Origin: Kitasatospora terrestris
GTDB taxonomy: Bacteria > Actinomycetota > Actinomycetes > Streptomycetales > Streptomycetaceae
Length of the DNA stretch: 64,000 bases
NCBI RefSeq assembly: GCF_039542905.1
Contig: NZ_BAABIS010000001.1
Location: 7,998,001 to 8,062,000, forward strand
Reading direction: 5' to 3'
This document shows, one piece after another, positions 25,571 to 34,468 of this stretch. The notes beneath the pieces were generated by a model. The model searched no databases. It saw only the letters and a program-made list of their open reading frames with translations, and was not told where the DNA came from. How positions within the stretch are numbered: the first letter of the stretch is position 1; each line of letters starts with the position of its first letter. The translations under genes were made by a program, and so were the position numbers.

Positions 25571-26983
25571 TCAGAGCAGGGCGCCCAGCCGCCGCACCGT
25601 CTCGGCCGCCTCGGGGCCGGCCGCCCGCTCCGCCAGCCGGTCCCGCAGGCCCCGCACCTCGTGCCGCACCAGCGCGGGCAGCCCGCTGCCGGCCGCCTCG
25701 GCCAGCACCGGCGCCAGCACCTCCACCGCCGCCGCCGGATCGCCGGCGCACAGTCGGCAGTCCGCCGCCCGCACCGCCAGCATCATCCGGGCGGACGGGA
25801 GTTGCCCGTCCCCGAGCAGTTCCAGCGCGGTCTGCGCGGCGCCCAGCGCGCGCCGGGCGAACCGGACGTCCCCCGACAGCACCGCCACGTCCCGCAGGGC
25901 CGCCGCCGCCCCCGACTCCACCCGCAGCCGCAGCGACTCGGCCGCCAGCCACGGCGCCGCAGACTCCTCCGACCCGTCGAGGTGGTCCAGGTGCAGCCGG
26001 GCCCGTCCGACGTGCCGCACCACGGCCCGGACGTCCCCCGCCGCCGCCTCGGCCCGGGCCAGCCCCAGCTGGCTCAGCGCCCCCGACCAGTGCCGCCCCG
26101 GCGCCGCCCGGGAGATCTCCCGGGCGAACCCCGCGGCCGCCGGCGGGTCGCCGTCCAGCAGGCTCAGCACCGCCATGTCGCTCAGCGCCGCCACCTGGGT
26201 CAGCGCGTCCCCGGCCAACTCGGCCCAGCCGAGCGCCCGGTCGAAGCACACCATCGCCGTCGCGCCCCGGCCGCGCTGCATCCGCAGCGTCCCCGCCGCG
26301 TGCGCGTACTCCGCCGCCAGGTGCGCCCACACCCCCCGCTCGCGCGCGCCGGAGGCCGCCAGCCGGTCCACGACCACCCGCAGCGTGCCCTCCAGCGACC
26401 GCTCCGGCCCGGTCGCCGGAGCGGGGTGTCCGTCCGCGTCGCGCGGCGGGCCCCCTCGGCCGGTCGCCGGCTCCGCCGCCCGCAGCCAGGCGACCAGCGC
26501 CCCCGCCAGGGCGTGCACGGTGTCCGCGTCCACCCCCGCCCGGGTGCCCGCGCAGAACTCCGCGTGCAGCGCCAGCACGTCCTCGCCCGAAGGGAGTTCG
26601 CACCCCTCGGCGCCGTGCAGCGGGCAGAGCAGCCCGTACTCCGGCAGCTCCCGGGGGACGAACCCGGCGCCCGCCGGCCCGCCCTCGCCGCCCGCGACCG
26701 GGAGCGGCATCCGGGTCAGCGGCTCCGCGAGCGCCGAGCCCTCCCGGCCGACCCGCTCGGCCGCCCCGCAGGCGTCCGCCAACTCCCCGCCTGCCCCCAG
26801 CAGTTCGTCCAGGCGCAGGGCGAGCCGCGGGGTCGCCCTGCGGGCCCCGTGCTCCAGGCGGCTGACCGCGGTGTGGTCGTAGCCGATCGCCGCGCCGAGC
26901 TGCGCCTGGGTGTACCCGGCCCGCCGCCGCCAGCTGCGCAGACAGGCCCCGAAGCTCTCCCACCCGCCAGCCGGGTGTCCCAT
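25571..26983 (-). CDS. XRE-family regulator with TPR-like C-terminal region
   Basis: A 470-residue protein typical of streptomycete helix-turn-helix regulators. The DNA-binding part is near the N-terminus: SWRRRAGYTQAQLGAAIGYD followed by HTAVSRLEHG (about 17-46). The rest is Ala-rich helical repeat sequence (HLAAEYAHAAGTLRMQRGRG, ARRALGAAQTALELLGDGQL) like the TPR sensor part of such proteins. The ATG at 26983 has GGAGGT 9 bases upstream. It sits upstream of, and on the same strand as, the radical SAM operon but is separated from it by a promoter. A target is not known. Confidence 0.85.
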   Translation of the reverse strand: MGHPAGGWESFGACLRSWRRRAGYTQAQLGAAIGYDHTAVSRLEHGARRATPRLALRLDELLGAGGELADACGAAERVGREGSALAEPLTRMPLPVAGGEGGPAGAGFVPRELPEYGLLCPLHGAEGCELPSGEDVLALHAEFCAGTRAGVDADTVHALAGALVAWLRAAEPATGRGGPPRDADGHPAPATGPERSLEGTLRVVVDRLAASGARERGVWAHLAAEYAHAAGTLRMQRGRGATAMVCFDRALGWAELAGDALTQVAALSDMAVLSLLDGDPPAAAGFAREISRAAPGRHWSGALSQLGLARAEAAAGDVRAVVRHVGRARLHLDHLDGSEESAAPWLAAESLRLRVESGAAAALRDVAVLSGDVRFARRALGAAQTALELLGDGQLPSARMMLAVRAADCRLCAGDPAAAVEVLAPVLAEAAGSGLPALVRHEVRGLRDRLAERAAGPEAAETVRRLGALL

Positions 26984-27048
26984 CGCGCGTACACCTCCCG
27001 GCAGCCGAACCCACACCGAGACGCTACCGAACCGACCCCGTTCCCGTA

Positions 27049-27064
27049 CATGGTCTAAACCTCT
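27049..27064. promoter_or_regulatory. dre-like DasR site in the protease control region
   Basis: CATGGTCTAAACCTCT matches the DasR consensus at 12 of 16 positions and contains the strong core TGGTCTAAACC. It lies about 140 bases before the protease start and 66 bases before the divergent XRE gene. The protease carries a chitin-binding module, which makes DasR control plausible. Confidence 0.6.
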
Positions 27065-27202
27065 CAACTCTCAACCGCGCTCTCCGCGAGTCGACTTGTC
27101 GAAACTTGCCACCACCCTCGCGGGGCCCCGCTCCCCGTTGACCCGCACATGGCGGCGTGTGAAGGTTCCGGGCACCCCCACACCGATGAGCGAGGAGCTC
27201 TG

Positions 27203-30200
27203 ATGAAACGCAGACTGCTGACCGCGGGCACCACCCTTGCCGTGCTGGCCGGCCTGCTCGGCGCCGCCGGCCAGTCGGCCGCCGTCCCCACCCCGGCCGG
27301 TGGCCCGTCCCCCGCCCCCACCCCGCTCGCCGCCGCCGTATCGGCCGCCGACCAGGCGGCCGCGGCCGGACTCGACGCACTGGCCAAGGGCCCCGGCGAG
27401 ACCTACGAGCGCCGCACCGTCACCCCCTGGCTCGGCGGCCTCTACTCCGTCTCGTACGAGCGCAGCTACCGCGGGCTGCCGGTGGTCGGCGGCGACGCCG
27501 TGGTGCTCGCCGACGGCGAGGGCCGGGTGCGCGGACTGCAGTCCGCGGCCACCGGCCCGGTCGGCGTGCCCACCAAGGCCGCCGTCAAGGCCGAGGACGC
27601 CGAACGCACCGCCCGCGCCGCGCTCGCCGACGTCGACTCCGCCGACGCGGCCCGACTCGTCGTCCGCGTCCACGAAGGCACCACCAAGCTCGCCTGGGAG
27701 TCCGTCCTCACCGGACGCACCGCCGACGGCACCCCCAGCCGCCTGCACGTCTTCGTCGACGCCACGACCGGCGAGGTCGCCGACAGCTACGACGACGTCC
27801 GGGCCGGCACCGCCAACAGCAAGTGGAACGGCCAGGTCTCCATCGCCACCACCGGCTCCGGCAGCAGTTACTCGCTGCGCGACCCGGGCCGGCCCGGCCT
27901 CAGCTGCGCCGACTACAGCACCGGCCAGGTGTTCACCAAGTCCTCCGACTCCTGGGGCAACGGCAGCTCCACCAGCAAGGAGACCGGCTGCGCCGACGTG
28001 ATGTTCGCGGCGCAGAAGGAGTGGGACATGCTCCGCGACTGGCTGGGCCGCAACGGCCACAACGGCAACGGCGGCAGCTGGCCGGTCAAGGTGGGCCTGA
28101 GCGACGTCAACGCCTACTGGGACGGCTCCTCCGTCTCGATCGGCCACAACAACGCCAACGAGTGGATCTCCTCGATGGACGTGGTCGGCCACGAGTTCGG
28201 CCACGGCATCGACCAGTTCACCCCCGGCGGCGCCAACAACGAGAACGGCCTCGGCGAGGGCACCGGCGACATCTTCGGCGCGCTCACCGAGGCGTACGCC
28301 AACCTGTCGGCGCCCTACGACAACCCGGACTACACCGTCGGCGAGATGATCAACCTGGTCGGGCAGGGCCCGATCCGGGTGATGTACAACCCCTCGCAGA
28401 TCAGCGGCAACCCCAACTGCTACTCGTCCTCGATCCCGAGCACCGAGGTGCACGCCGCGGCCGGCCCGCTGAACCACTGGTTCTACCTGCTCGCCGAGGG
28501 CTCCAGCCCCGGCGGCGGCAAGCCCACCAGCCCGACCTGCAACAACAGCCAGGTCACCGGCGTCGGCATCCGCGACGCCGGCCGGATCTTCTACGGCGGC
28601 ATGCTGCTCAAGACCAGCGGCATGACCTACAAGCGGTACCGCACCACCACGCTGACCGCCGCCAAGAACCTCGACCCCAGCTGCGGGCTGTTCACCCGGA
28701 CCAAGGCCGCCTGGGACGCCGTCAGCGTCCCCGCCCAGACCGGCGACCCGACCTGCACCCCGTCCGGCACCAACGACTTCTCGCTGGCGCTCAACCCGGC
28801 GGCCGGCACCGTGCAGCCCGGCTCCTCCACCAGCGCGACCGTCACCACCGCCACCACCTCCGGCACCGCCCAGAGCGTCTCCCTGGCCGTCTCCGGCGCC
28901 CCCTCCGGCACCACCGCCTCGGTCAGCCCGGGCAGCGTGCAGTCCGGATCCAGCGCGACCCTGACCGTCAACGTCGGCGCCTCCACCGCCCCCGGCAGCT
29001 ACACGCTGACCGTCACCGGCACCGGATCCGCCGTCCACACCGCCCAGTACGCGCTCACCGTCGGCGGCGGCAACCCCGGCGGCTCCGCGCCCGACATCGA
29101 CGTCGCCAACGTCCAGGCGCACCTCACCCAGCTGAACACCATCGCGAGCCAGAACGGCGGCAACCGCCGGGCCGGCACCGCTGGCCACAGCCAGTCGCTC
29201 GCCTACATCAAGGGCCGCCTGCAGTCCGCCGGCTACACCGTCACCGAGCAGACCTGCACCAGCTGCACCTACACCTCCAACAACCTGATCGCCGACTGGC
29301 CCGGCGGCCCCGCCGACCAGGTCACCATGTTCGGCGCGCACCTCGACAGCGTCGCCGCCGGACCCGGCATCAACGACAACGGCTCCGGCTCCGCGACCCT
29401 GCTGGAGAACGCCCTCGTCCTCGCCCAGCAGAACCCCACCCTCACCCGGCACGTCCGGTTCGCCTGGTGGACCGGCGAGGAGCAGGGCCTGCAGGGCTCC
29501 CAGTACTACGTCGGCCAGCTGAGCTCCACCCAGCGCAGCGCCATCAAGGGCTACTACAACTTCGACATGGTCGGCTCGCCCAACGCCGGCTACTTCATCA
29601 ACAACGTCACCTCCGCCACCGCCGCCCCGCTCAAGGCGTACTGGGACTCGCTCAACCTGCAGCCCGAGGAGAACGTCGAGGGCCAGGGCCGCTCCGACGA
29701 CTACTCCTTCCAGCAGGGCGGCATCCCCACCTCCGGCTACGCGGCGGGCGCCAGCGCCACCAAGACCTCCGCGCAGGCCACCAAGTGGGGCGGCACCGCC
29801 AACCGGGCGTACGACTCCTGCTACCACTCCTCCTGCGACACCAGCGCCAACATCAGCGCCACCGCGCTGAACCGCAGCGCGGACGGCGTCGCCTACACCA
29901 TCTGGCGGACCTCCGTCGGCGGCACCACCCCGAGCAACGACTTCTCGCTCGCGGTCAACCCCGCCACCGGCACCACCAGCGCCGGCGGCTCCACCACCGC
30001 CACCGTCTCCACCACCACGACCGCCGGCAGCGCGCAGAGCGTCAACCTGAGCGCCACCGGAGCCCCGGCCGGCACCACCGTCGGCTTCAGCCCCGCCACC
30101 GTCCAGACCGGCGGCTCGGCCACCCTGACGGTCGCCACCTCGGCCTCCACCCCCGCCGGCACCTACACCATCACCGTCACCGCCGCCGGAACCGCCACCC

Positions 30201-30400
30201 ACACCACCAGCTACACGCTCACCGTGGGCAGCGGACCCGGCACCGGCACCTGGTCGCCCGGCACGACCTACCAGGCCGGAGACGTCGTCACCTACAACGG
30301 CGTCAGCTACCGGTGCATCCAGGGCCACACCGCCCAGGTGGGCTGGGAACCGCCGATCGTTCCCGCCCTCTGGCAGCAGATCCAACCGAATATGGGGTGA
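27203..30400 (+). CDS. Secreted bifunctional protease: M4 metallopeptidase + M28 aminopeptidase + CBM5/12
   Basis: A 1065-residue exported enzyme. Signal peptide about 1-28; FTP/PepSY-like propeptide follows. M4-type domain: HEFGH (330-334) and distal Glu352 in [11 protein letters not shown], with a late catalytic His region [12 protein letters not shown]. Ig-like spacer ([19 protein letters not shown]). M28 domain like Streptomyces griseus aminopeptidase: H713 (GAHLDS), D725, E759/E760 (TGEEQG), D788 (NFDMVGS) and H875 (CYHSSCD), so all zinc ligands are present. A second Ig-like spacer and a C-terminal chitin-binding module (about 1014-1065, [17 protein letters not shown]) complete it. The ATG has GAGGAG upstream. 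It should cut proteins internally and then trim N-termini while held on chitin. Confidence 0.93.
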   Translation: MKRRLLTAGTTLAVLAGLLGAAGQSAAVPTPAGGPSPAPTPLAAAVSAADQAAAAGLDALAKGPGETYERRTVTPWLGGLYSVSYERSYRGLPVVGGDAVVLADGEGRVRGLQSAATGPVGVPTKAAVKAEDAERTARAALADVDSADAARLVVRVHEGTTKLAWESVLTGRTADGTPSRLHVFVDATTGEVADSYDDVRAGTANSKWNGQVSIATTGSGSSYSLRDPGRPGLSCADYSTGQVFTKSSDSWGNGSSTSKETGCADVMFAAQKEWDMLRDWLGRNGHNGNGGSWPVKVGLSDVNAYWDGSSVSIGHNNANEWISSMDVVGHEFGHGIDQFTPGGANNENGLGEGTGDIFGALTEAYANLSAPYDNPDYTVGEMINLVGQGPIRVMYNPSQISGNPNCYSSSIPSTEVHAAAGPLNHWFYLLAEGSSPGGGKPTSPTCNNSQVTGVGIRDAGRIFYGGMLLKTSGMTYKRYRTTTLTAAKNLDPSCGLFTRTKAAWDAVSVPAQTGDPTCTPSGTNDFSLALNPAAGTVQPGSSTSATVTTATTSGTAQSVSLAVSGAPSGTTASVSPGSVQSGSSATLTVNVGASTAPGSYTLTVTGTGSAVHTAQYALTVGGGNPGGSAPDIDVANVQAHLTQLNTIASQNGGNRRAGTAGHSQSLAYIKGRLQSAGYTVTEQTCTSCTYTSNNLIADWPGGPADQVTMFGAHLDSVAAGPGINDNGSGSATLLENALVLAQQNPTLTRHVRFAWWTGEEQGLQGSQYYVGQLSSTQRSAIKGYYNFDMVGSPNAGYFINNVTSATAAPLKAYWDSLNLQPEENVEGQGRSDDYSFQQGGIPTSGYAAGASATKTSAQATKWGGTANRAYDSCYHSSCDTSANISATALNRSADGVAYTIWRTSVGGTTPSNDFSLAVNPATGTTSAGGSTTATVSTTTTAGSAQSVNLSATGAPAGTTVGFSPATVQTGGSATLTVATSASTPAGTYTITVTAAGTATHTTSYTLTVGSGPGTGTWSPGTTYQAGDVVTYNGVSYRCIQGHTAQVGWEPPIVPALWQQIQPNMG

Positions 30401-30405
30401 AAGAA

Positions 30406-30452
30406 GCGGGTGTGCCGCGACCGGCCTGGGGGACGGAGCGCGGCACACCCGC
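30406..30452 (+). terminator. 14-bp hairpin after the protease gene
   Basis: GCGGGTGTGCCGCG (30406-30419) and CGCGGCACACCCGC (30439-30452) are exact arms with a 19-base loop, 6 bases past the stop. Confidence 0.75.
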
Positions 30453-30529
30453 CACCGCGTTCCCGCGGTCCGTCCGTACGCTGGGAGTCGGCACGCCCGC
30501 CGTGCCGCGGCCACGCACCCGGGAGACGC

Positions 30530-31642
30530 ATGCACAGTCCATCAGCCCCGTCGCCACCACAGCGCCCTGACGGGCCGTCCGTGCGGATCGGCGCGCTGGT
30601 GCCGCTCACCCCGCCCGGGTGGGTCGAAGCGGGCCGGCAGCTGCTCGCCGGGCTGGAACTGGCGGTCCGCGAGGTGAATGCCGCCGGCGGTGTCGGCGGG
30701 CGGCCGCTGGAGCTGCTGGTCCGGGACACCGCCGCCGATCCCGGGCGGGCCGAGGCGGCCGTCGAGGAGCTGGCGGGGCTGGGCGTGGCCGCACTGGCGG
30801 GGGAGTACCACAGCGTCGTCGCCCGCGCCGTCGCCGGCCGGGCGGACGCGCTGGGCCTGCCGTTCCTCTGCTCCTCCGCGGTGCTCGACGCGCTCACCGA
30901 CCGGCCCAGCACGTGGGTGGCCCGGATCGCCCCCGCGCAGTCGCACGGCTGGCGGCGCTACGCCGACTTCCTGCTCGACGCCGGCCACCGGCGGATCGCC
31001 GTCGCCGCCGATCCGAGCACCTACTGGGCGGCCGGGACGGAGATCCTGCGCGAGCGCGTCGCACCGCGCGGCGGTGCGGTCCTCGCACTCGACGCCCGCG
31101 CCCGCACCCCCGCCGACCTGTGCGACGCGCTCGCCGCGCACCGGGCCACCGCGCTGCTGCTGCTGGTCGGCCACCCGGAGCCAGCGGTGCCGATCGTCCG
31201 GGCCGTCCGCCACGACCCGCGGCTGCCCGGCCTGCTGCTGGGCGCCCCGGCCGGGCAGCCCGAACTGCCCTCATGGGCCCGGCTGCTGGGGGAGGACGGC
31301 GCCGGCATCCCGTTCCTGCGGTACCTGCCCGAGCGGCCCACGCCGCTCGGCGCCCGGGTCGAGGCGTCGCTGCGGGAGCGGCTCGGCGGGCCGCCGTCCT
31401 TCGTGGCGTTCGAGGGGTACGACACCGTGGCCGTCCTCGCCGAGCTGCTGCGCCTGCACGGCCCCGAGCGGGCCCGGATCGCCGCCGGGTGGGGGGACGT
31501 CGCCGTCGAGGGGACCCGCGGCCTGATCGGTTTCTCGCACGCTCCCGGCATCGGCGTCCGGCAGTGGGTGTGGCCTCCGGTGCAGATCGCCGACCGGGAC
31601 CCGGCCGACCCCGACCGCATCCGCGTCCTGCGCACCGGCTGA
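30530..31642 (+). CDS. Type-I periplasmic-binding-fold protein without signal peptide
   Basis: A 370-residue protein like the branched-chain amino acid/amide-binding (LivJ/UrtA/AmiC) family: VRIGALVPLTPPGWVEAGRQ at the N-terminus, then LELAVREVNAAGGVGGRPLE and FVAFEGYDTVAVLAELLRLHG. Normal members are exported lipoproteins, but this one starts MHSPSAPSPPQRPDGPS with no hydrophobic stretch or lipobox. The ATG has GGGAG 6 bases upstream, and no better upstream start with a signal is visible. It may be a cytoplasmic amide/amino acid sensor. No ABC permease or ATPase lies next to it. A TACGCT at 30476-30481 may be its -10 box. Confidence 0.82.
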   Translation: MHSPSAPSPPQRPDGPSVRIGALVPLTPPGWVEAGRQLLAGLELAVREVNAAGGVGGRPLELLVRDTAADPGRAEAAVEELAGLGVAALAGEYHSVVARAVAGRADALGLPFLCSSAVLDALTDRPSTWVARIAPAQSHGWRRYADFLLDAGHRRIAVAADPSTYWAAGTEILRERVAPRGGAVLALDARARTPADLCDALAAHRATALLLLVGHPEPAVPIVRAVRHDPRLPGLLLGAPAGQPELPSWARLLGEDGAGIPFLRYLPERPTPLGARVEASLRERLGGPPSFVAFEGYDTVAVLAELLRLHGPERARIAAGWGDVAVEGTRGLIGFSHAPGIGVRQWVWPPVQIADRDPADPDRIRVLRTG

Positions 31643-31739
31643 CCGGTGAGTCGACGCCGCCCACCGGACGGGCCGCGAACACCAGGTCCACCGGTTCCGC
31701 CCAACGGCGTGGGTCCGTCCGGTCCGGACAGGCGCCCGG

Positions 31740-32354
31740 TCACGAGGTCGACGGGTCCGCCGGCCTGGCCCGCTGCGGGTGGATCGTCTCGTGCCGGGCC
31801 AGCATCGCCACGTACTCGGCGATCTTCCGGGCGCGCGTCTCGGCCCGCTTGACGGCGTTGACCCGGTTGATGAGCGAGAAGCGGTTGGTCTTGGTGAGCA
31901 CCTCGAACATGGCCTGCGCCGCCGGGTCGGCGGCGATCGCGGCCAGCAGGTCGGCCGGCACCTCCGCTTCCGACGACGGCGCGTAGGCGGCCGCCCACCG
32001 CCCGTCGGCCTTCGCGGCGTCCACCGCGGCGCGGCCGGCGGGCAGCATCAGGCCGGCCGCCTCCAACCGGGCCACGTTGGCGACGTTGCGCCGGGACCAG
32101 ACGCTGCGGGGCCGGCGCGGGGTGAACCGCCTCCAGGAACTCTCCTCGTCACGCTTGCGGGCCTGCCCGTCGATCCAGCCGAAGCACAGCGCCTCGTCGA
32201 CCGCCTGCTGCCAGGTCAGCGTGGTGACGGAGCCGCTCTTCCTGGTCAGGGCGAGCCACACGCCAGGAGAAGTGGCGTGGTTGTCCATCAGCCACGCGCG
32301 CAGCGCCGCACTGTCAGCGACGATCAATTCATCCAGCTCGGTTTCGGTCACCAC
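31740..32354 (-). CDS. YdeI/OmpD-associated family protein
   Basis: A 204-residue protein with the family pattern: LRAWLMDNHATSPGVWLAL, then DEALCFGWIDGQARKRDEES and FTPRRPRSVWSRRNVANVAR, and a C-terminal TNRFSLINRVNAVKRAETRA. Members are widespread cytoplasmic proteins linked to stress or bacteriocin tolerance, with no settled biochemical role. The start is one of two adjacent GTG codons (32354 or 32351); the ribosome site is weak. Confidence 0.85.
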   Translation of the reverse strand: MVTETELDELIVADSAALRAWLMDNHATSPGVWLALTRKSGSVTTLTWQQAVDEALCFGWIDGQARKRDEESSWRRFTPRRPRSVWSRRNVANVARLEAAGLMLPAGRAAVDAAKADGRWAAAYAPSSEAEVPADLLAAIAADPAAQAMFEVLTKTNRFSLINRVNAVKRAETRARKIAEYVAMLARHETIHPQRARPADPSTS

Positions 32355-32525
32355 CGCAGGTTAGTGCCGCAACCCGGTAGCGCGACCCGTCAGGGGCCTC
32401 GATGAGCCCGCAGTGTCGGTACCGGCCTGGCCCGCCCCCCACCCGCGACCTCGTGGCGCCACGGGGAGACGACGGCGTGACCGCCCGGGCCCACCGGGCG
32501 GTCCGCCTGCGCACCTGCGGGGTGC

Positions 32526-33380
32526 CTACTGCTCCGCGGCGGGGGCCGGCCACGCCTCCGGGGTGCCGATCAGCTCCTTCGCCGCCGCCAGCTCGTCGCC
32601 GGCCGCGAGGTGCATCGGCTCCAGGAACTCGTACGCCCCCGGCCCGATCGGCACCCGCAGCGGGGTCGGCGCGGGCGTGCCGACGATCCGCACCACCGTC
32701 TCGGCGAAGTCGTCGGCCCGGCCGAGGCCCGGCGTCTGCTCCATGGCCCGCAGCGAGCCCAGCATCTGGTCGACCGCCTCGTCGTACACCGGCAGCCGCC
32801 CGGCGGCCTCGGTCGCGGAGGTGCCGTAGTGGGTCGCGTAGCCGCCCGGCTCCAGCACCGTGACGCGGATCCCGAACGGCCCGGCCTCGGCGGCCAGCGC
32901 CTGGCTCATCCCCTCCAGCGCGTACTTGCCGGTGACGTACGCCGACAGGCCGGGGAAGGCCATCCGCCCGGCGAGCGAGGACACGTTCACGACGTGGCCC
33001 GCGCCCTGGGCGCGCATCACCGGCAGGACCAGCCGCGCGAGCCGCCACGGGCCGACCACCAGGGTCTCCAGCTGGTCGCGGAGCTCGTTGTCCGAGACCT
33101 CCTCGACCGCGCCGACGATCCCGTTGCCCGCGTTGTTGACCAGCACGTCGATGCCGCCGAGGCGGTCGACGGCGATCCGCACCGCCTCCTCGCACTGCGC
33201 CTCGTCGCGGACGTCCAGCGCGACCGGTGTGACGCGGTCGGGCCACGCCCGGACCAGCTCCTCCAGGGAGGCGGGCTTGCGGGCGGTCGCGACCACCTCG
33301 TCACCCGCCCGTGCCGCCTCGGCGGCCAGCGCCCGCCCCAGACCCGACGAACACCCGGTCACCAGCCAACGACGCGTCAT
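32526..33380 (-). CDS. Short-chain dehydrogenase/reductase (SDR)
   Basis: A 284-residue classical SDR. Cofactor motif TGCSSGLG (8-15), NNAGNG near 83-88, catalytic Ser in VNVSSLAG and YxxxK as YVTGK. Sequence style (TRRWLVTGCSSGLGRALA, EPGGYATHY) matches the oxidoreductase group often annotated as NADP-dependent SDRs acting on unknown carbonyls. It is monocistronic. The start codon is the first ATG with a run of Gs about 8-12 bases upstream. Confidence 0.92.
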   Translation of the reverse strand: MTRRWLVTGCSSGLGRALAAEAARAGDEVVATARKPASLEELVRAWPDRVTPVALDVRDEAQCEEAVRIAVDRLGGIDVLVNNAGNGIVGAVEEVSDNELRDQLETLVVGPWRLARLVLPVMRAQGAGHVVNVSSLAGRMAFPGLSAYVTGKYALEGMSQALAAEAGPFGIRVTVLEPGGYATHYGTSATEAAGRLPVYDEAVDQMLGSLRAMEQTPGLGRADDFAETVVRIVGTPAPTPLRVPIGPGAYEFLEPMHLAAGDELAAAKELIGTPEAWPAPAAEQ

Positions 33381-33630
33381 CGCGTCAACCCCCCTCGTCT
33401 CGGTACGCGGCGCCAACACTCCCACGCCATCCGTCCCACCCGCGACTCCCGTCACCGGGGCGCACGGAAGCACGCACAGGCGCAGACCGGAATCCGGTAC
33501 GCCTGTTTCGCCCGGCCGGGTCGGGTCCGGGCCGGCCGCTCGGGGAGCCCCCCGGGCGGGCCGTGCGGATGGCGGCGCCGCCGGGGGCGGGAGAGGGTGG
33601 GGGAACGGGGCATCCGCGAGAGGAGTGGAC

Positions 33631-33708
33631 ATGTCGTCGAAGCGTCGTCGCAAGAAGAAGGCCCGGGCCAGGCGTGGTGCGAACCACGGTCGTCGGCCGC
33701 AGTGCTGA
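33631..33708 (+). CDS. Tiny basic protein, ribosomal protein bL37-like
   Basis: A 25-residue, Arg/Lys-rich peptide: MSSKRRRKKKARARR followed by GANHGRRPQC. An excellent GAGGAG lies 6 bases before the ATG, and a 14-bp terminator hairpin follows the stop. The C-terminal ANHGxRP ending resembles the actinobacterial 50S protein bL37 as I recall it from mycobacterial ribosomes; the match is from memory. It is shorter than most gene finders allow and so is easily missed. Confidence 0.72.
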   Translation: MSSKRRRKKKARARRGANHGRRPQC

Positions 33709-33730
33709 CGGATTCCTGATCGGACGCGGT

Positions 33731-33764
33731 GGAGGGCCGGCGGCGCGCGTGCCGCCGGCCCTCC
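33731..33764 (+). terminator. 14-bp perfect hairpin after the bL37-like gene
   Basis: GGAGGGCCGGCGGC (33731-33744) and GCCGCCGGCCCTCC (33751-33764) with a 6-base loop, 23 bases past the stop. Confidence 0.8.
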
Positions 33765-33812
33765 GGCGTCCGCGGGGTCGCCCGGCGGGCGTGCACGATA
33801 GGTTCCGGTGTC

Positions 33813-34343
33813 ATGGCTGACGTGCGGCTGACCACCGCTTCCTTCCTCGTCCTCGGCACCGTCGACAAGCTCGGCGAGGCCAGCGCGTACGACGTGAAGG
33901 TGGAGGCGGCCGCGACGGTCGCGCCGTTCTGGTCCATCCCGCACGCCCAGGTGTACGCGCAGTGCGACCGCCTGGTGGAGGCCGGCCTGCTGCACGAGGT
34001 GCGCCGCGAGGGCGGGCGCAACCGGCGGCTGCTGCGGCTCACCGACCGCGGACGCGAGGTGCTGGGGGAGTGGCTGGCCGACCCGGACTTCGTCCCGGTC
34101 GAGGCGCGCGAGCACGCGATCCTGCGGCTCTGGTTCGGGGCCCGCCCGCAGGAGCTCGCCCCGGCCCAGCTGAGCGGCCACCGGCGGATCCTCGCCGAGT
34201 ACGAGGGCCTCGCCGAGAGCGTGGGCGAACTCCTCACCCCCGGGCAGCGCGAGGCGCTGGAGTTCGGCATCCGGTACGAGCGGATGATGCTCGAGTTCTG
34301 GGAGTGGGCGCGCAGCCGCCGGGAGCGGCTCCCCGGCACCTGA
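33813..34343 (+). CDS. PadR-family transcriptional regulator
   Basis: A 176-residue PadR protein: winged helix (SFLVLGTVDKLGEASAYDVK, then FWSIPHAQVYAQCDRLVEAG and RRLLRLTDRGREVLGEWLAD) and a helical C-terminal dimer domain (LEFGIRYERMMLEFWEWARS). A TAGGTT at 33799-33804 sits 8 bases before the ATG and no ribosome site is seen, so the message may be leaderless. It precedes the DUF2306-like membrane gene by about 125 bases, and a 9-bp inverted repeat there is a likely target. Confidence 0.9.
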   Translation: MADVRLTTASFLVLGTVDKLGEASAYDVKVEAAATVAPFWSIPHAQVYAQCDRLVEAGLLHEVRREGGRNRRLLRLTDRGREVLGEWLADPDFVPVEAREHAILRLWFGARPQELAPAQLSGHRRILAEYEGLAESVGELLTPGQREALEFGIRYERMMLEFWEWARSRRERLPGT

Positions 34344-34396
34344 CCCGCCCCCGGGTGCCTTGTTGGAAAGCATGTCAGGAGCGCGTGCCGGGAGCA

Positions 34397-34425
34397 TTGA
34401 CCGGCCCCGGGGCGGCCTCTACCGT
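34397..34425 (+). promoter_or_regulatory. Promoter of the DUF2306-like membrane gene
   Basis: -35 TTGACC (34397-34402), a 17-base spacer and -10-like TACCGT (34420-34425), followed directly by the inverted repeat below. Confidence 0.55.
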
Positions 34426-34427
34426 GC

Positions 34428-34450
34428 CGATAGTCCTTTCTGGACTATCG
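34428..34450. promoter_or_regulatory. 9-bp inverted repeat, candidate PadR operator
   Basis: CGATAGTCC (34428-34436) and CGGACTATCG-type partner GGACTATCG (34442-34450) form a perfect 9-bp repeat with a 5-base TTTCT centre. It starts 3 bases after the predicted -10 box, where a bound repressor would block transcription. Confidence 0.6.
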
Positions 34451-34468
34451 AGCAGCAGGGGAGCCGCC

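Noticed and set aside
27071-30535. A 1150-codon minus-strand frame opposite the protease
   Set aside because: Gly/Val-rich shadow; it crosses the protease promoter and terminator and shows no protein family features.
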